Source of the DNA: Trichobilharzia szidati
Taxonomy: Eukaryota; Platyhelminthes; Trematoda; Strigeidida; Schistosomatidae
Length of the DNA stretch: 64,000 nt
Assembly (NCBI GenBank): GCA_944472155.2
Contig: OX235279.1
Location: 135,876,920-135,940,919 of the forward strand
Direction: 5' to 3'
Below, in pieces: positions 23,038 through 31,880 of the stretch. Position 1 is the first letter of the stretch; every line of letters starts with the position of its first letter. The translations under genes were made by a program, and so were the position numbers. The notes under the pieces were generated by a model. It worked only from the letters and a program-made list of their open reading frames with translations, was not told where the DNA came from and did no database searches.

Positions 23038-24957
23038 TTATACAGTATTTAAACATTCTCTAGATGATAAAATTAAATCTGTCTGTTTGCATAATTTCTC
23101 TGGAGTATACTCTTCACTGCGATAATTACGCTGGTGTTTATCGTCATTATTTTGGTGCTTGCAATTATGGTTCTCAATGCTCACACGGTAAATATTATTT
23201 GGAGATACTTCATTATTATTTACAGTAGAAATCAAACTCTTCGATTTAGGCATCCTTTTTAAATTACATTTTTCTGTATCATTATAATTCTTTTGTAATG
23301 ATGTGTTACTAGAGTTACTGCGTAACGGTGTGGATAATTTAAAGGATAATCTCTCCCATGTAGTACTTTTGTTTTCATTAACTGGTGCCTTAATTAATTC
23401 TAATGTATTGCATATTTTTGTACCTGAAGGAGTGAATAAATTTTCAGGACAATTTTCGTTACTTTTATTTTCAAGATGTATAACTGCAGTTTGGTTTTTG
23501 TGACTTTTTCTGCAGTTCGTCTCATGACTATAAAAACGCTCACCTGGCACTGACAGACATGAAGAAAAAGCACATGTAAAGTAACTATTGTTGTTCCTAG
23601 TTTTGTCAACGCGATTCATCTTTGTTTGTCTACGTCGACTAAACAATAGTACTAAACGCTTACGAAATGTCTTTCCTGTGGCACAAAACAAGTAGAAATT
23701 CATTGCATGATTAATATACATAAATAACTCTGCTATAGTATCAGCTAACAGCAAATATGTGCGTTCAATTCTCTTACTTGTACCACGTAAATCCAAAATT
23801 TGTGCCAGAATTTTAATCAGAACAATTGAAACTGTTGTAAATAAAAATGCAAATGATATAATGAGCAGAACAATTGTTAGCTGCCTCACATTATAATTTG
23901 GCTCATTTGTCTGTGTACGTTTCCTCACTGAAAATGAAGTTGATGCTGTCACTGAGCCTGTAGGAGATGGATTATGACGATTCATATATTTGTGCCTACA
24001 TTTATGTCCGTGTAAATTGCTTCTTTCTTTACTAGCACGATAAACGGATTTCAGTATGACAAAATTAAATCCAAATATAAGACAGAATGGTAAATAAGAG
24101 TAGGCAATCGCATCGAATGTTGACCAGTACCAGTTCATTGCCTCATAATTAGGTAAAAATGCACAGTGATTCAAACATTTGTTTGGTGAGTTGAAAAAGT
24201 GAAGTGAACTTGTTTCGTTTGTATACGTCATTTGATTTCTTCTATTCCATGTGGAAGATAATGTTGGTGGATAATCTAGTGTACAGTTTGAGATAATTCC
24301 TGCTGTGAAGAAAAAATGCGAACTTAACGCTATACATATTATACTCATGATGATGATCACGTTCCTGACTCTAGAGTAACTGATCATACGCGAAACATGT
24401 AGTGGAAAACTGACAACTAGTGCTCGTTCTGCAGTCAAGGTAACTGTTAACCACACAGATAACAAACTTGATGATGTTCCCCAAAAATGCACCATTTTAC
24501 ATATGAAATTTGACGTATTCGCCAGTTCTGAGTCACTCAGTTTATCTATCCATCTACGAAGTAGTCCAACTATCAGAACCATTTCATCAACAATTGAACG
24601 TGCAATTAGATAAACAAATGTTGTCACCGAGCCAGTTGATGGATGCCGTAATATAACAAAAGATAGGACATTGCCTAGACTACCAAGTATAAAGATTATT
24701 GGTGGTAGATATATCCACAGTATATTACTTAAGTCACATATAAATAAATGTTTTGACTTTTGTAATTCTTTTAATTTTTCCGTTAAACTACCAACATATT
24801 CATCCAGTAGTATGTATGAGTTATTGTTTTGGTTTTCTAACAGATTCTTTAATGCTTCATGGTTCTGGGATTCCGTCTCTGTTATTTGCTTGTTAGTTAA
24901 AATGAAATTGAGGCCTTTGGTTACAAAGCTTTCTGAATAGTGACATACATCTGTCAT
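23038..24957 (-). CDS. Rhodopsin-family GPCR, peptide-receptor type
   Basis: This single open frame of 639 residues encodes a seven-helix plasma-membrane receptor that would signal through G proteins; the ligand is unknown. Helices lie at about 80-104, 112-134, 152-178, 198-222, 281-305, 358-388 and 400-424. Visible family marks are GSLGN in helix 1, D124 in helix 2, Cys153 before helix 3 with Cys261 or Cys265 in the second outer loop, ERA (177-179) for DRY, and LP (289-290) in helix 5. Odd points are no Trp in helix 4, no CWxP in helix 6, and NFYLF (420-424) for NPxxY. Sequons lie at N45, N147, N224 and N247. A roughly 215-residue tail follows helix 7. An in-frame TAA sits 12 nt upstream of the ATG, supporting this start. 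No intron is apparent. It may belong to a flatworm-restricted orphan or FMRFamide-like group (inference). Confidence 0.9.
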   Translation of the reverse strand: MTDVCHYSESFVTKGLNFILTNKQITETESQNHEALKNLLENQNNNSYILLDEYVGSLTEKLKELQKSKHLFICDLSNILWIYLPPIIFILGSLGNVLSFVILRHPSTGSVTTFVYLIARSIVDEMVLIVGLLRRWIDKLSDSELANTSNFICKMVHFWGTSSSLLSVWLTVTLTAERALVVSFPLHVSRMISYSRVRNVIIIMSIICIALSSHFFFTAGIISNCTLDYPPTLSSTWNRRNQMTYTNETSSLHFFNSPNKCLNHCAFLPNYEAMNWYWSTFDAIAYSYLPFCLIFGFNFVILKSVYRASKERSNLHGHKCRHKYMNRHNPSPTGSVTASTSFSVRKRTQTNEPNYNVRQLTIVLLIISFAFLFTTVSIVLIKILAQILDLRGTSKRIERTYLLLADTIAELFMYINHAMNFYLFCATGKTFRKRLVLLFSRRRQTKMNRVDKTRNNNSYFTCAFSSCLSVPGERFYSHETNCRKSHKNQTAVIHLENKSNENCPENLFTPSGTKICNTLELIKAPVNENKSTTWERLSFKLSTPLRSNSSNTSLQKNYNDTEKCNLKRMPKSKSLISTVNNNEVSPNNIYRVSIENHNCKHQNNDDKHQRNYRSEEYTPEKLCKQTDLILSSRECLNTV

Positions 24958-25449
24958 TTTGAAATGAAATTAAAACATGAAATAATAAGTGATGTTTAAA
25001 TCTATTGTGTCTACTGAATATCTCATTGTGTCACAGTTAATTTCTTTAGCTGTAGACAATAAATAATTTCATTATAACATTTTTTATTAGATCAAACTGT
25101 GATGTTTGCTAAATCGACCAATTGAAATTCAACGAAATAGAAAACGTTAATTGACCAATAGTATAAAACTTTCCAGGTATAACTTTCTTACAGATGATTA
25201 CAATGCAGTTGACTAGATGAAGGAGAAACAAAGCGTCATGCATCTACTGTCCTGAGTCAAAATGACGGGACAAGAGAAGAAAATTAAAGTCGTATTTCGT
25301 GCACTAGTCTGGTATCACTTATCTGTAACCTACCAAATTACTGGAAGTTTGATCTTGTTAAAATTTTGTTATGAGTATTGAGATGTTTAGACACCGATGA
25401 GTCCCAGAAAAATTCATATTATTTAACTGTAAGCCTAAGGGTAATAAAT
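24958..25449. other. Upstream region of the GPCR gene
   Basis: This AT-rich sequence must contain whatever promoter the minus-strand GPCR gene has. I see no diagnostic promoter element. No coding frame is supported. Confidence 0.35.
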
Positions 25450-25612
25450 CATAGTTTCGTTGAAGGGTTTCATCATGAGCTGACATAAGTTAGAGAAACA
25501 TTGGAAAACCTGGAAGTAATGGACATCTGTTTCGTCCTAGTTTGTGACTCTTCATCAGCATATAACTACCTGGATTCTAACTAGTCAAACAAAATCCCTA
25601 CAAAATCCAATA
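25450..25612 (-). mobile_element. Hammerhead SINE fragment, inverted half
   Basis: Read on the minus strand this has the family's ribozyme block followed by its 3' body. The parts in order are GATGAAGAGTCACAAACTAG, GGACGAAACAGATGTCC, then CCAGGTTTTCC and CAGCTCATGATGAAACC. The core shows an extra dinucleotide compared with CTGAAGAGTCC in other copies and a C-to-A change in stem II. The end (25586-25612) carries a piece of the family 3' end in plus orientation. It lies head to head with the plus-strand copy at 25800-26015. Confidence 0.6.
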
Positions 25613-25799
25613 CTTTAAAATCGATCTGGTACTAACTAGTGACTGACACTATGCAGGTAGTTAACCTGAGGTTCTAGTGAGAAGCCGTGGCCAGTAGGGT
25701 GCAGCAGATTGAAGATGATGCAGTCACTCATCGAAGAAGATATTGTGAAGTGACCGCGCCATATCAAGAATTGGCAGAAGTTAGAATTCATGGGCCATT

Positions 25800-26015
25800 G
25801 GATCGGGTCCTAGTGGCTGAATTGTCTACGATCTCACCTTATAACCAGAAGGTTCTGGGTTCGAACCCTGGTGGTGGGTGGGCACTGTGAGGAGTACCAA
25901 ACTAGAATGAAGCAGCTGTCCAGTACTCCGGGGTTTTCCAGTGGTTCTGTAGCTTACGTCAGCTCATGATGAAATCCTCCAACCAACCCAAACAAAATTC
26001 CCTACAAAACTGGTA
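25800..26015 (+). mobile_element. Hammerhead SINE copy with tRNA-like head
   Basis: The tRNA-like head (25805-25880) has box A TGGCTGAATTG and a perfect box B GGTTCGAACCC, the expected polymerase III promoter. A damaged hammerhead block follows (25890-25925): TGAGGA lacks its first C and GAAA reads TGAAGC, while CAGCTGTCCAGTACTCC is kept. The 3' body (25930-26010) includes CAGCTCATGATGAAATCC and ends CCCTACAAAAC. The upstream 25676-25799 is not recognised in other copies. Confidence 0.65.
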
Positions 26016-27129
26016 GTTGAAAATTATAGTTTACTTACACGACTACAGTGGTTCTGCATAGATCTCTAAATCCGCATGACGTTTTACATCAATAATAAAC
26101 ATAATATTAATTTTGTTGCAGATTTTGGCACATATTCACAATAAAATAACATCTGACAGAAAAAAATTAGTGAGATTTATTCGTGCCGAGAAAACTTAAA
26201 ACTATCACAGAATAAATAGATTAGGAAGTTCATCTAGATTTAGAATTTATAGATCAATGTATACGCGTGACTGATAAAAAAACTGTCAGCAAAGCCACAA
26301 TAACAGCTATTTACTCTATTACTGCGTACATATTCAATATAGTATAAAATACAAGATTGGTGGAAACTTCTCGATGGATAAGACCTCACTGTAATAAATC
26401 AAACGGTTTTAGTCCTCTGAAGATAATGTTGATTTCTTCAACATCAGTACAAAGTAGATGTAATATAGTAGATGTATATATATATATATATATATATATG
26501 GTCACAATATAAACACACTTCATGTAGATAACGTAATACAAACAAATTATAAAGCACTTTAAAGCTTATCAGATTTCAGACATAAACATTTTTTTCTATA
26601 TAAAGAAGAAAGAACAACAATATTCCCATAATAAAATGACATATAAGCAACCAGCCGTTAAAAACTAGTGTATTTTGATTACCTTAAGTGATTTAGAAAA
26701 TGAAACAGGAAGTATTAAATCTATTTTTCCCTTCTTGACGATCTCAATAAAAGTGCTAATGAGACTGAGAGATATTCAGACATCAGTCTCACATTTCCAA
26801 AATCACTGATACTAACAATGATTAGACTGAAGCTTACAGACTGAACAGTATTGTCTCAATGGGAAGTCAACAAACAGCGTTGTTAATAACACGATATTAT
26901 ATAAGATTTTGATTAAAAAACACTATATCAAAATAAACAGTTGAAAAATTTCACAAAAACTATATTCATGACACATATTGGTAAATCTATTACGGACTAT
27001 TAAAATATATAAAAAAAATAGAGCAAACCTACTACTATAATAATTGAAAAACTTGGTGGTGTGTAGTATGACATTAAATTTTCTAATTGAAATATACATG
27101 GAGAATTCTCACTTGGGACATTTAACAAA
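26016..27129. other. AT-rich spacer with a TA microsatellite
   Basis: Nothing coding was recognised. A TA-repeat run lies at 26477-26500. Confidence 0.45.
26477..26500. repeat. TA dinucleotide microsatellite
   Basis: An uninterrupted run of about twelve TA units. Confidence 0.9.
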
Positions 27130-27393
27130 TCAAAACAAGCGATTCAGCTAAGAATCTCTTTTCAAACCACTTATCATCAAGCAGTACAATCATTAACATG
27201 TATATATATTTATGGTTCTTTAATAATAATATGAATTGTGACAAAAATAATTGCTCGTGTACTTTATAAAATAGTTCATGAAATGTACAAATCTCAAAGT
27301 GGTGCAGAAATATTAAGATTATTAAGCAATCAAAACATTACGCAACAAGGTGATAATTATACTAGGACAACATTACAAAAACTTTATACTGAG
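27130..27393 (-). repeat. PLE terminal repeat, inverted copy left of the LINE
   Basis: The outer part (27130-27200, minus strand) aligns with the end of the PLE arm at 57592-57660. Shared marks are CTGTAC or CTGCTTG next to TGATGATAAGTGG, GAAAAGAGA, then CTTAGCTGAATCGC. The inner part 27231-27393 is the reverse complement of 31062-31230 with one substitution noted. This fits the inverted, ORF-distal terminal repeat of an old PLE whose interior has been replaced or split by the LINE. The hammerhead-like block here (27185-27142) has TTGATGA in place of the canonical core. Confidence 0.6.
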
Positions 27394-27476
27394 TCAAACC
27401 TCACAACCTACTGATACATTGGCGACGGTATCAGTGGGGGCTGGACTTAGTCGCCATCATTCATCAATCCAAACCC

Positions 27477-29903
27477 ATGAACCCAACAAATCCAAGAAAT
27501 ATCATGCCGGATCGGCCGTGGCCCGGATTAACAACGACCGCGCTTTCTGCTGCCGTGTCACAGGGCAGAAGTGATAAGTACACTACTGAGACACACCAGG
27601 CCGCGTGTGACCGGCCTCAAGCAGATGTCCCCTGGGCTCTGCGGTCACGCAACACTAACCTTTCTTCCATTTCAGGTACCCGAAGACGAAACTCAGGCGT
27701 GAGGCCAGCAACCCCACCCTGTAAACAAACCTGCTACAGAAACTTCACCATGAGCAATCTCCTTGCGACAAAAGAAAAAGTCTGTGTGGGGACATGGAAT
27801 GTCCGCACTATGTACGAGACTGGCAAAGCTGCCCAGATCGCCAGCGAGATGAAAAGATACAGAATCCAATTGCTGGGAATATGTGAAAGCAGATGGAATG
27901 GAAGTGGACTCACCAAATTATCAACGGGAGAGTCAGTGATCTACTCCGGTCACCCAGAAGATAACCACACGCACACCGAGGGCGTGGCTATCATGATGTC
28001 ACCAACGGCAACGAAAGCCCTGATGCAATGGGAAGCGATCTCGTCCAGGATAATGACCGCCAGATTCAACTCCAAAGGAAGAAAAGTGTCAATAATCCAA
28101 TGTTATGCACCCACCAACAACGCAGACCTCGAAACGAAAGAAGAATTTTACAGACAACTACAGGCAGCAATAGACAATACTCCAGCTGGCGACATTAAAA
28201 TACTAATGGGAGATATGAACGCCAAACTGGGACCAGACAATACAGGAAGAGAACTCATCATGGGTAGAGAAGCTCTTGGAGAAATGAATGAAAACGGAGA
28301 ACTCTTCGCCGACTTCTGCGCCTTCAACGAACTAGTGATTGGTGGCAGTGTTTACAAGCACAGAGATATCCACAAGGCTACATGGGTGTCACCAGACGGG
28401 CGAACCAAAAACCAAATTGACTTTATCACAATATCGAGGAAGTGGAGACGCAGCCTACTGGACACAAGAGCAAGAAGAGGAGCAGACGTTGGCTCAGACC
28501 ACTACCTCGTACAAGGGACAATCCAAATCAAATTAAAAGCTTTCAGGGAAACAGGAGCTGCAGATAGACCACAAGCCAAGTTCAACACTCAAAAGCTGAA
28601 GGACCAGGCTACAAAGGACATCTTCATTGCAAACATAAGGGAAAAAGCCGAGACACAAATCAACACCAACGAAAAGGTCAGCGTCGAAAAGCACTGGAAC
28701 AAATTGAAAACGGTGTGGAGTCAAACCTGCATGGAAGTCCTAGGCAGAAAAAAGAGACAGGACAAACAGTGGCTCTCTACGGACACTTGGAAACTAATAG
28801 AAGAGAGAAGGGTGGCGAAACAAAAGATTCTCCAGTGCACCGACGAGCAACAGAAACAGGAGTTGAATGCAAGCTACAATGCACTGAACAAAAGAGTGAA
28901 GAAAAGTGCCAGGGAAGACAAAAGAAAATATTGTGAAACCATGGCAAACGAAGCAGAACAAGCTGCAGGCAAAGGAGACCTCGCTACACTATACCAAACA
29001 ACTAGGCACCTTTCGGGCAAAAGTTCGACACAGATTAAGCCAATAAAAGACGACAATGGAAAGTCAATCACCAAAGAGGTGGAACAGAGGAAGCATTGGG
29101 CTGAACACTTCAAAAGACTTCTGAATCGTCCGCCACCTACAACGCGTCCAACAATACCAACAACGGAAGCAGAACTACCAATGAACATCGACCCTTCGAC
29201 GAAATCCGAAGTCCTGAATGCCATCAAGATGCTAAGAGCTGGGAAAGCGCCAGGACCAGATGGAATCCCAGCAGAAGCTTTGAAAATAGACCCAGAGACA
29301 ACAGCGGACTTGATGACGCCACTACTAGAGAAGGTGTGGAAAGAGGGCAAAGTACCCGAGGATTGGAAGAACGGATACTTATTCAAACTGCCAAAGAAAG
29401 GAGATTTGAGTCAATGTAAAAACTGGCGTGGAATTATGCTTCTGTCCATTCCAAGCAAGATACTATGTCGCATCATCCTGGAGAGAATTAAACAAGCCCT
29501 AGATGAAAAACTTCGTCCGGAACAGGCCGGATTCAGGAGGAACAAGTCATGCATTGACCAAATCGCCACCCTACGGATTATCATTGAACAAAGTTTGGAA
29601 TGGCAGTCACCTCTCTATCTCAACTTCATCGATTTTGAGAAAGCCTTCGACAGCGTCGATCGAGAGGTGATTTGGCAACTACTTCGCTACTACGGGGTGC
29701 CGCAGACAATTATACATCTCATCCAACAGCTGTATGACAACGCTGCATGCCAAGTAATCCACAATGGGAGGCTCACGGAATCCTTCGAAGTGAGGACGGG
29801 AGTGAGACAAGGCTGTCTACTGTCACCAATGATCTTCCTGATTGCAGTTGATTGGATAATGCGACAGACAACGGCAACCAACGAGGGAACAGGCATAAAA
29901 TGA
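27477..29903 (+). pseudogene. LINE endonuclease and RT, N-terminal part up to stop
   Basis: This frame of 808 codons begins at ATG 27477. A second in-frame ATG at residue 92 (MSNLLATKEKVCVG), just before the conserved domain, may be the real start. The APE endonuclease spans residues about 101-345, with N108 in NVRT, E137 in CESRW, GDMNAK (245-250), NQID (312-315) and SDH (340-342). A basic linker follows. RT motifs are APGPDG (591-596), QAGFRRNKS (683-691), motif A FIDFEKAFD (717-725) and motif B GVRQGC (775-780). The frame stops 28 codons after motif B at TGA 29901-29903, before motif C. The truncated product would keep the endonuclease but lack an active polymerase site. Confidence 0.85.
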
Positions 29904-30716
29904 ACCGACACAAAAGCCTTAGAGGATTTGGATTTCGCCGATGATATATGTCTGATTTCCCACAAACTGGAAGATATGCAAGTGAAAAGCAACAAATTGG
30001 CAGAAGAAGCAGCAAAGATAGGACTTCAAGTGAACATAGACAAAACAGAGGTAATGAAGATTCCTGGCCAACATCAACAGCAACAACCGACAACAATCAG
30101 CATAAATGGGAGGAACCTGAAGGAAACAACTTTCATCTACCTGGGAAGCATCGTCTCAACTACAGGAGGAACTGACGAGGATATCAAAGCCAGAATCGGA
30201 AAAGCAAGACAAGTTTTCATTTCTCTCAAGTCTATGTGGAGGTCAACAGCATTCAGCGTCAAAAATAAGATCCGTATTTTCAACTCCAATGTGAAGTCAG
30301 TACTACTATACGGATCAGAGACTTGGCGTGTCACAAAGAGCAGCTCAAACAAGCTACAGACCTTCATTAACAAATGCCTTCGCTCAATACTCAAGATCAA
30401 ATGGCCGGAGAGGATCAGTAACAAAGATCTCTGGGAGCGAACCAACCAGGAACCGATCGTGAAACAAATAGGCAGGAAGAAATGGAGATGGATTGGACAC
30501 ACTCTGAGGAAACCAGCAAGTGACATCACTAGACAAGCCCTCGAGTGGAACCCGAAAGGGAAGCGACGAGTTGGTCGTCCAAGGGTGACCTGGAGGAGAT
30601 CATGTGAAGAGGAATTGAAAGCGTGTGGGCAGACTTGGAGCCAGGTGAAAACTACAGCAGAGAACCGAACGCAATGGAGACGCACGGCTGAAGCCCTATG
30701 TTCCTCTATGAATTAA
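29904..30716 (+). pseudogene. LINE reverse transcriptase, C-terminal part after stop
   Basis: The frame continues directly from the TGA without a shift. The catalytic motif C is LDFADDICL, starting about nine codons after the stop. It is followed by the thumb region (GLQVNIDKTEVM, TFIYLGSIVS), the KIRIFNSNVKSVLLYGSETW segment and the conserved C-terminal GRPRVTWRRSCEEEL. The stop is TAA at 30714-30716. There is no ATG near the beginning, so this part is expressed only by readthrough of the TGA, if at all. The residue lost at the TGA lies in a short loop before motif C. Confidence 0.85.
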
Positions 30717-30828
30717 AGGAAAGAATAATAATAATCTATGTACACGAAAAAGTTCTTTCAATCACTCCTTCCTTCATGATCTTAATCCGTCTATGCTAAA
30801 TTATGATAATCCCCATTCAAGTATTGGT

Positions 30829-30920
30829 TTTGTAGGGATTTTGTTTGGTTGCATGGAGGATTTCATCATCCAGTGGTTCTCTAACTGATGTCAGCTCATG
30901 ATGAAATCCCCTATGCAATC
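30829..30920. repeat. Hammerhead SINE 3'-end fragments in hairpin arrangement
   Basis: Two pieces of the SINE 3' end meet in opposite orientation: GTAGGGATTTTGTTTGGTTG on the left (minus orientation) and CTAACTGATGTCAGCTCATG on the right (plus orientation). Neither contains the ribozyme core. The same arrangement recurs at 61078-61195. Confidence 0.6.
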
Positions 30921-30959
30921 CCCATTCACACGCTGACCCTATTTATTTTTCGTTCTGTT

Positions 30960-31061
30960 CACTCAACTTGCATGTCCTCTCATTATTACAACGACTGTTA
31001 TTATTAATTTCACTCAAATCAGTTTCCGTTATTATCTCACTTGCCTTATTTATTTATTTAA
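30960..31061 (+). other. PLE 3'-UTR-like remnant
   Basis: The segment with CCTCTCATTATT, repeated TTATTATT and TCTCACTTGCC resembles the region just after the coding end of the PLE at 42505 (minus strand, about 42485-42415). It leads directly into the terminal repeat arm at 31062, as expected for the 3' end of a plus-strand PLE. The similarity is modest and in low-complexity sequence. Confidence 0.35.
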
Positions 31062-31230
31062 CTCAGTATAAAGTTTTTGTAATGTTGTCCTAGTATAATT
31101 ATCACCTTGTTGCGTAATGTTTTGATTGCTTAATAATCTTAATATTTCTACACCACTTTGAGATTTGTACATTTCATGAACTATTTTATAAAGTACACGA
31201 GCAATTATTTTTGTCACAATTCATATAATG
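31062..31230 (+). repeat. Right arm of the inverted repeat around the LINE
   Basis: This is the reverse complement of 27231-27393, with one substitution noted by eye. It is truncated before the hammerhead-like outer end that the left copy has. With the left arm it brackets 3.7 kb containing the LINE. Confidence 0.85.
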
Positions 31231-31286
31231 GTTTTAAAAGTCATGTTTATATATTTCATATAATACACAATGAAACAATATCATTT

Positions 31287-31615
31287 CATACATTTGGTTC
31301 CCTCTTGGCTTGCTCCACGGATACGCATCACCTCTCATCTGCCCGCACGATCTCTTCCTTATTGCCTTCAAACGTCAAACGCGTCGTCTTCGGATCGAGG
31401 TCTACTCGAGGGCCCGGTGCGTTACGTCACCAAACGGTCTTCTCAGAGTGTCCGATTCATCTTCATTGTGTTCGGCATATTTTCTGAGCAATAGATTCTT
31501 CATTAGTTCGTTCTCAGATTTTCTTGTTGACAGAACTTTTTGTCCATTCGATCTTCAATATGAAGCCAGTGAAGGCTACTGTTGATAAAAGTTTTCAACC
31601 TGTTAAAAGTGCCTG
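31287..31615 (-). pseudogene. RTE-type LINE relic, 3' part
   Basis: On the minus strand this matches the RTE C-terminal region. Pieces equivalent to the SETW-to-GRPRVTW stretch are seen, such as GGACACTCTGAGAAGACCG and the AGTAGACCTCGATCCGAAGA region. It is frameshifted and lacks both the RT core and the very 3' tail. Confidence 0.6.
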
Positions 31616-31741
31616 CTGCAACACACTAATATTCTGACTCCTATAGAACAGATGAGTGACTTTGCTTTTGTCTTTAAAGGGAATAATAAATACAAATTTA
31701 GGTGAAATGTCTAAAAAGTATCAATATTGTAAATTAATCAT
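31616..31741. other. Spacer containing a small repeat shared with 52409-52460
   Basis: The AATACAAATTTAGGTGAAATG stretch near 31690 recurs, diverged, near 52415. It may be a PLE or LINE end fragment; the family was not identified. Confidence 0.3.
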
Positions 31742-31880
31742 CCTGGACGGATGAAGAGTCCCAAACTAGAACGAAACAGCTGTCCACTACTCCCAGGTTT
31801 TCCAATGGTTCTCTAACCAATGTCAGCTCATAATGAAATCCTGTAGCCAATCAACCAAATCCCTACAAACCAATACTTGA
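31742..31880 (+). mobile_element. Hammerhead SINE copy lacking the tRNA head
   Basis: The ribozyme block is the best preserved of this family on the plus strand: ATGAAGA, GTCC, a CAAACTA loop, GAAC, GAAAC, AGCTGTC. The first core base is A rather than C and the right half of stem II has one mismatch. The 3' body follows with CCCAGGTTTTCCAATGG, CAGCTCATAATGAAATCC, then AATCCCTACAAACC. Confidence 0.65.

Larger units (their letters stand above)
27394..30736 (+). mobile_element. RTE-clade LINE, nearly complete (SR2/Perere-3-like)
   Basis: This is a non-LTR retrotransposon with a GC-richer body than its surroundings, a leader of at least 80 bp (GGCGACGGTATCAGTGGGGG at about 27421), one long EN-RT frame, and a short 3' region ending in an AAT-repeat tail (about 30722-30736). 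RTE elements encode an APE-type endonuclease and a reverse transcriptase and insert by target-primed reverse transcription. The 5' boundary is taken at the end of the flanking inverted repeat and is uncertain. No target-site duplication could be seen. A single in-frame TGA (29901-29903) breaks an otherwise open frame of about 3.2 kb, so the copy must be young. Confidence 0.85.

Noticed and set aside
25381..25420. CGATGAGTCCC resembling a hammerhead core next to a SINE
   Set aside because: It is not followed by a paired stem II or a GAAA box.
26477..26500. TA run as a possible regulatory element
   Set aside because: A simple microsatellite; such runs are common in AT-rich DNA.
28874..29386. 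170-codon open frame on the minus strand inside the LINE
   Set aside because: It is antisense to the RT-coding region; openness follows from the sense codon composition and no domain is readable.
30137..30685. 182-codon minus-strand open frame in the LINE C-terminal part
   Set aside because: It is the antisense shadow of the RT C-terminal coding sequence.
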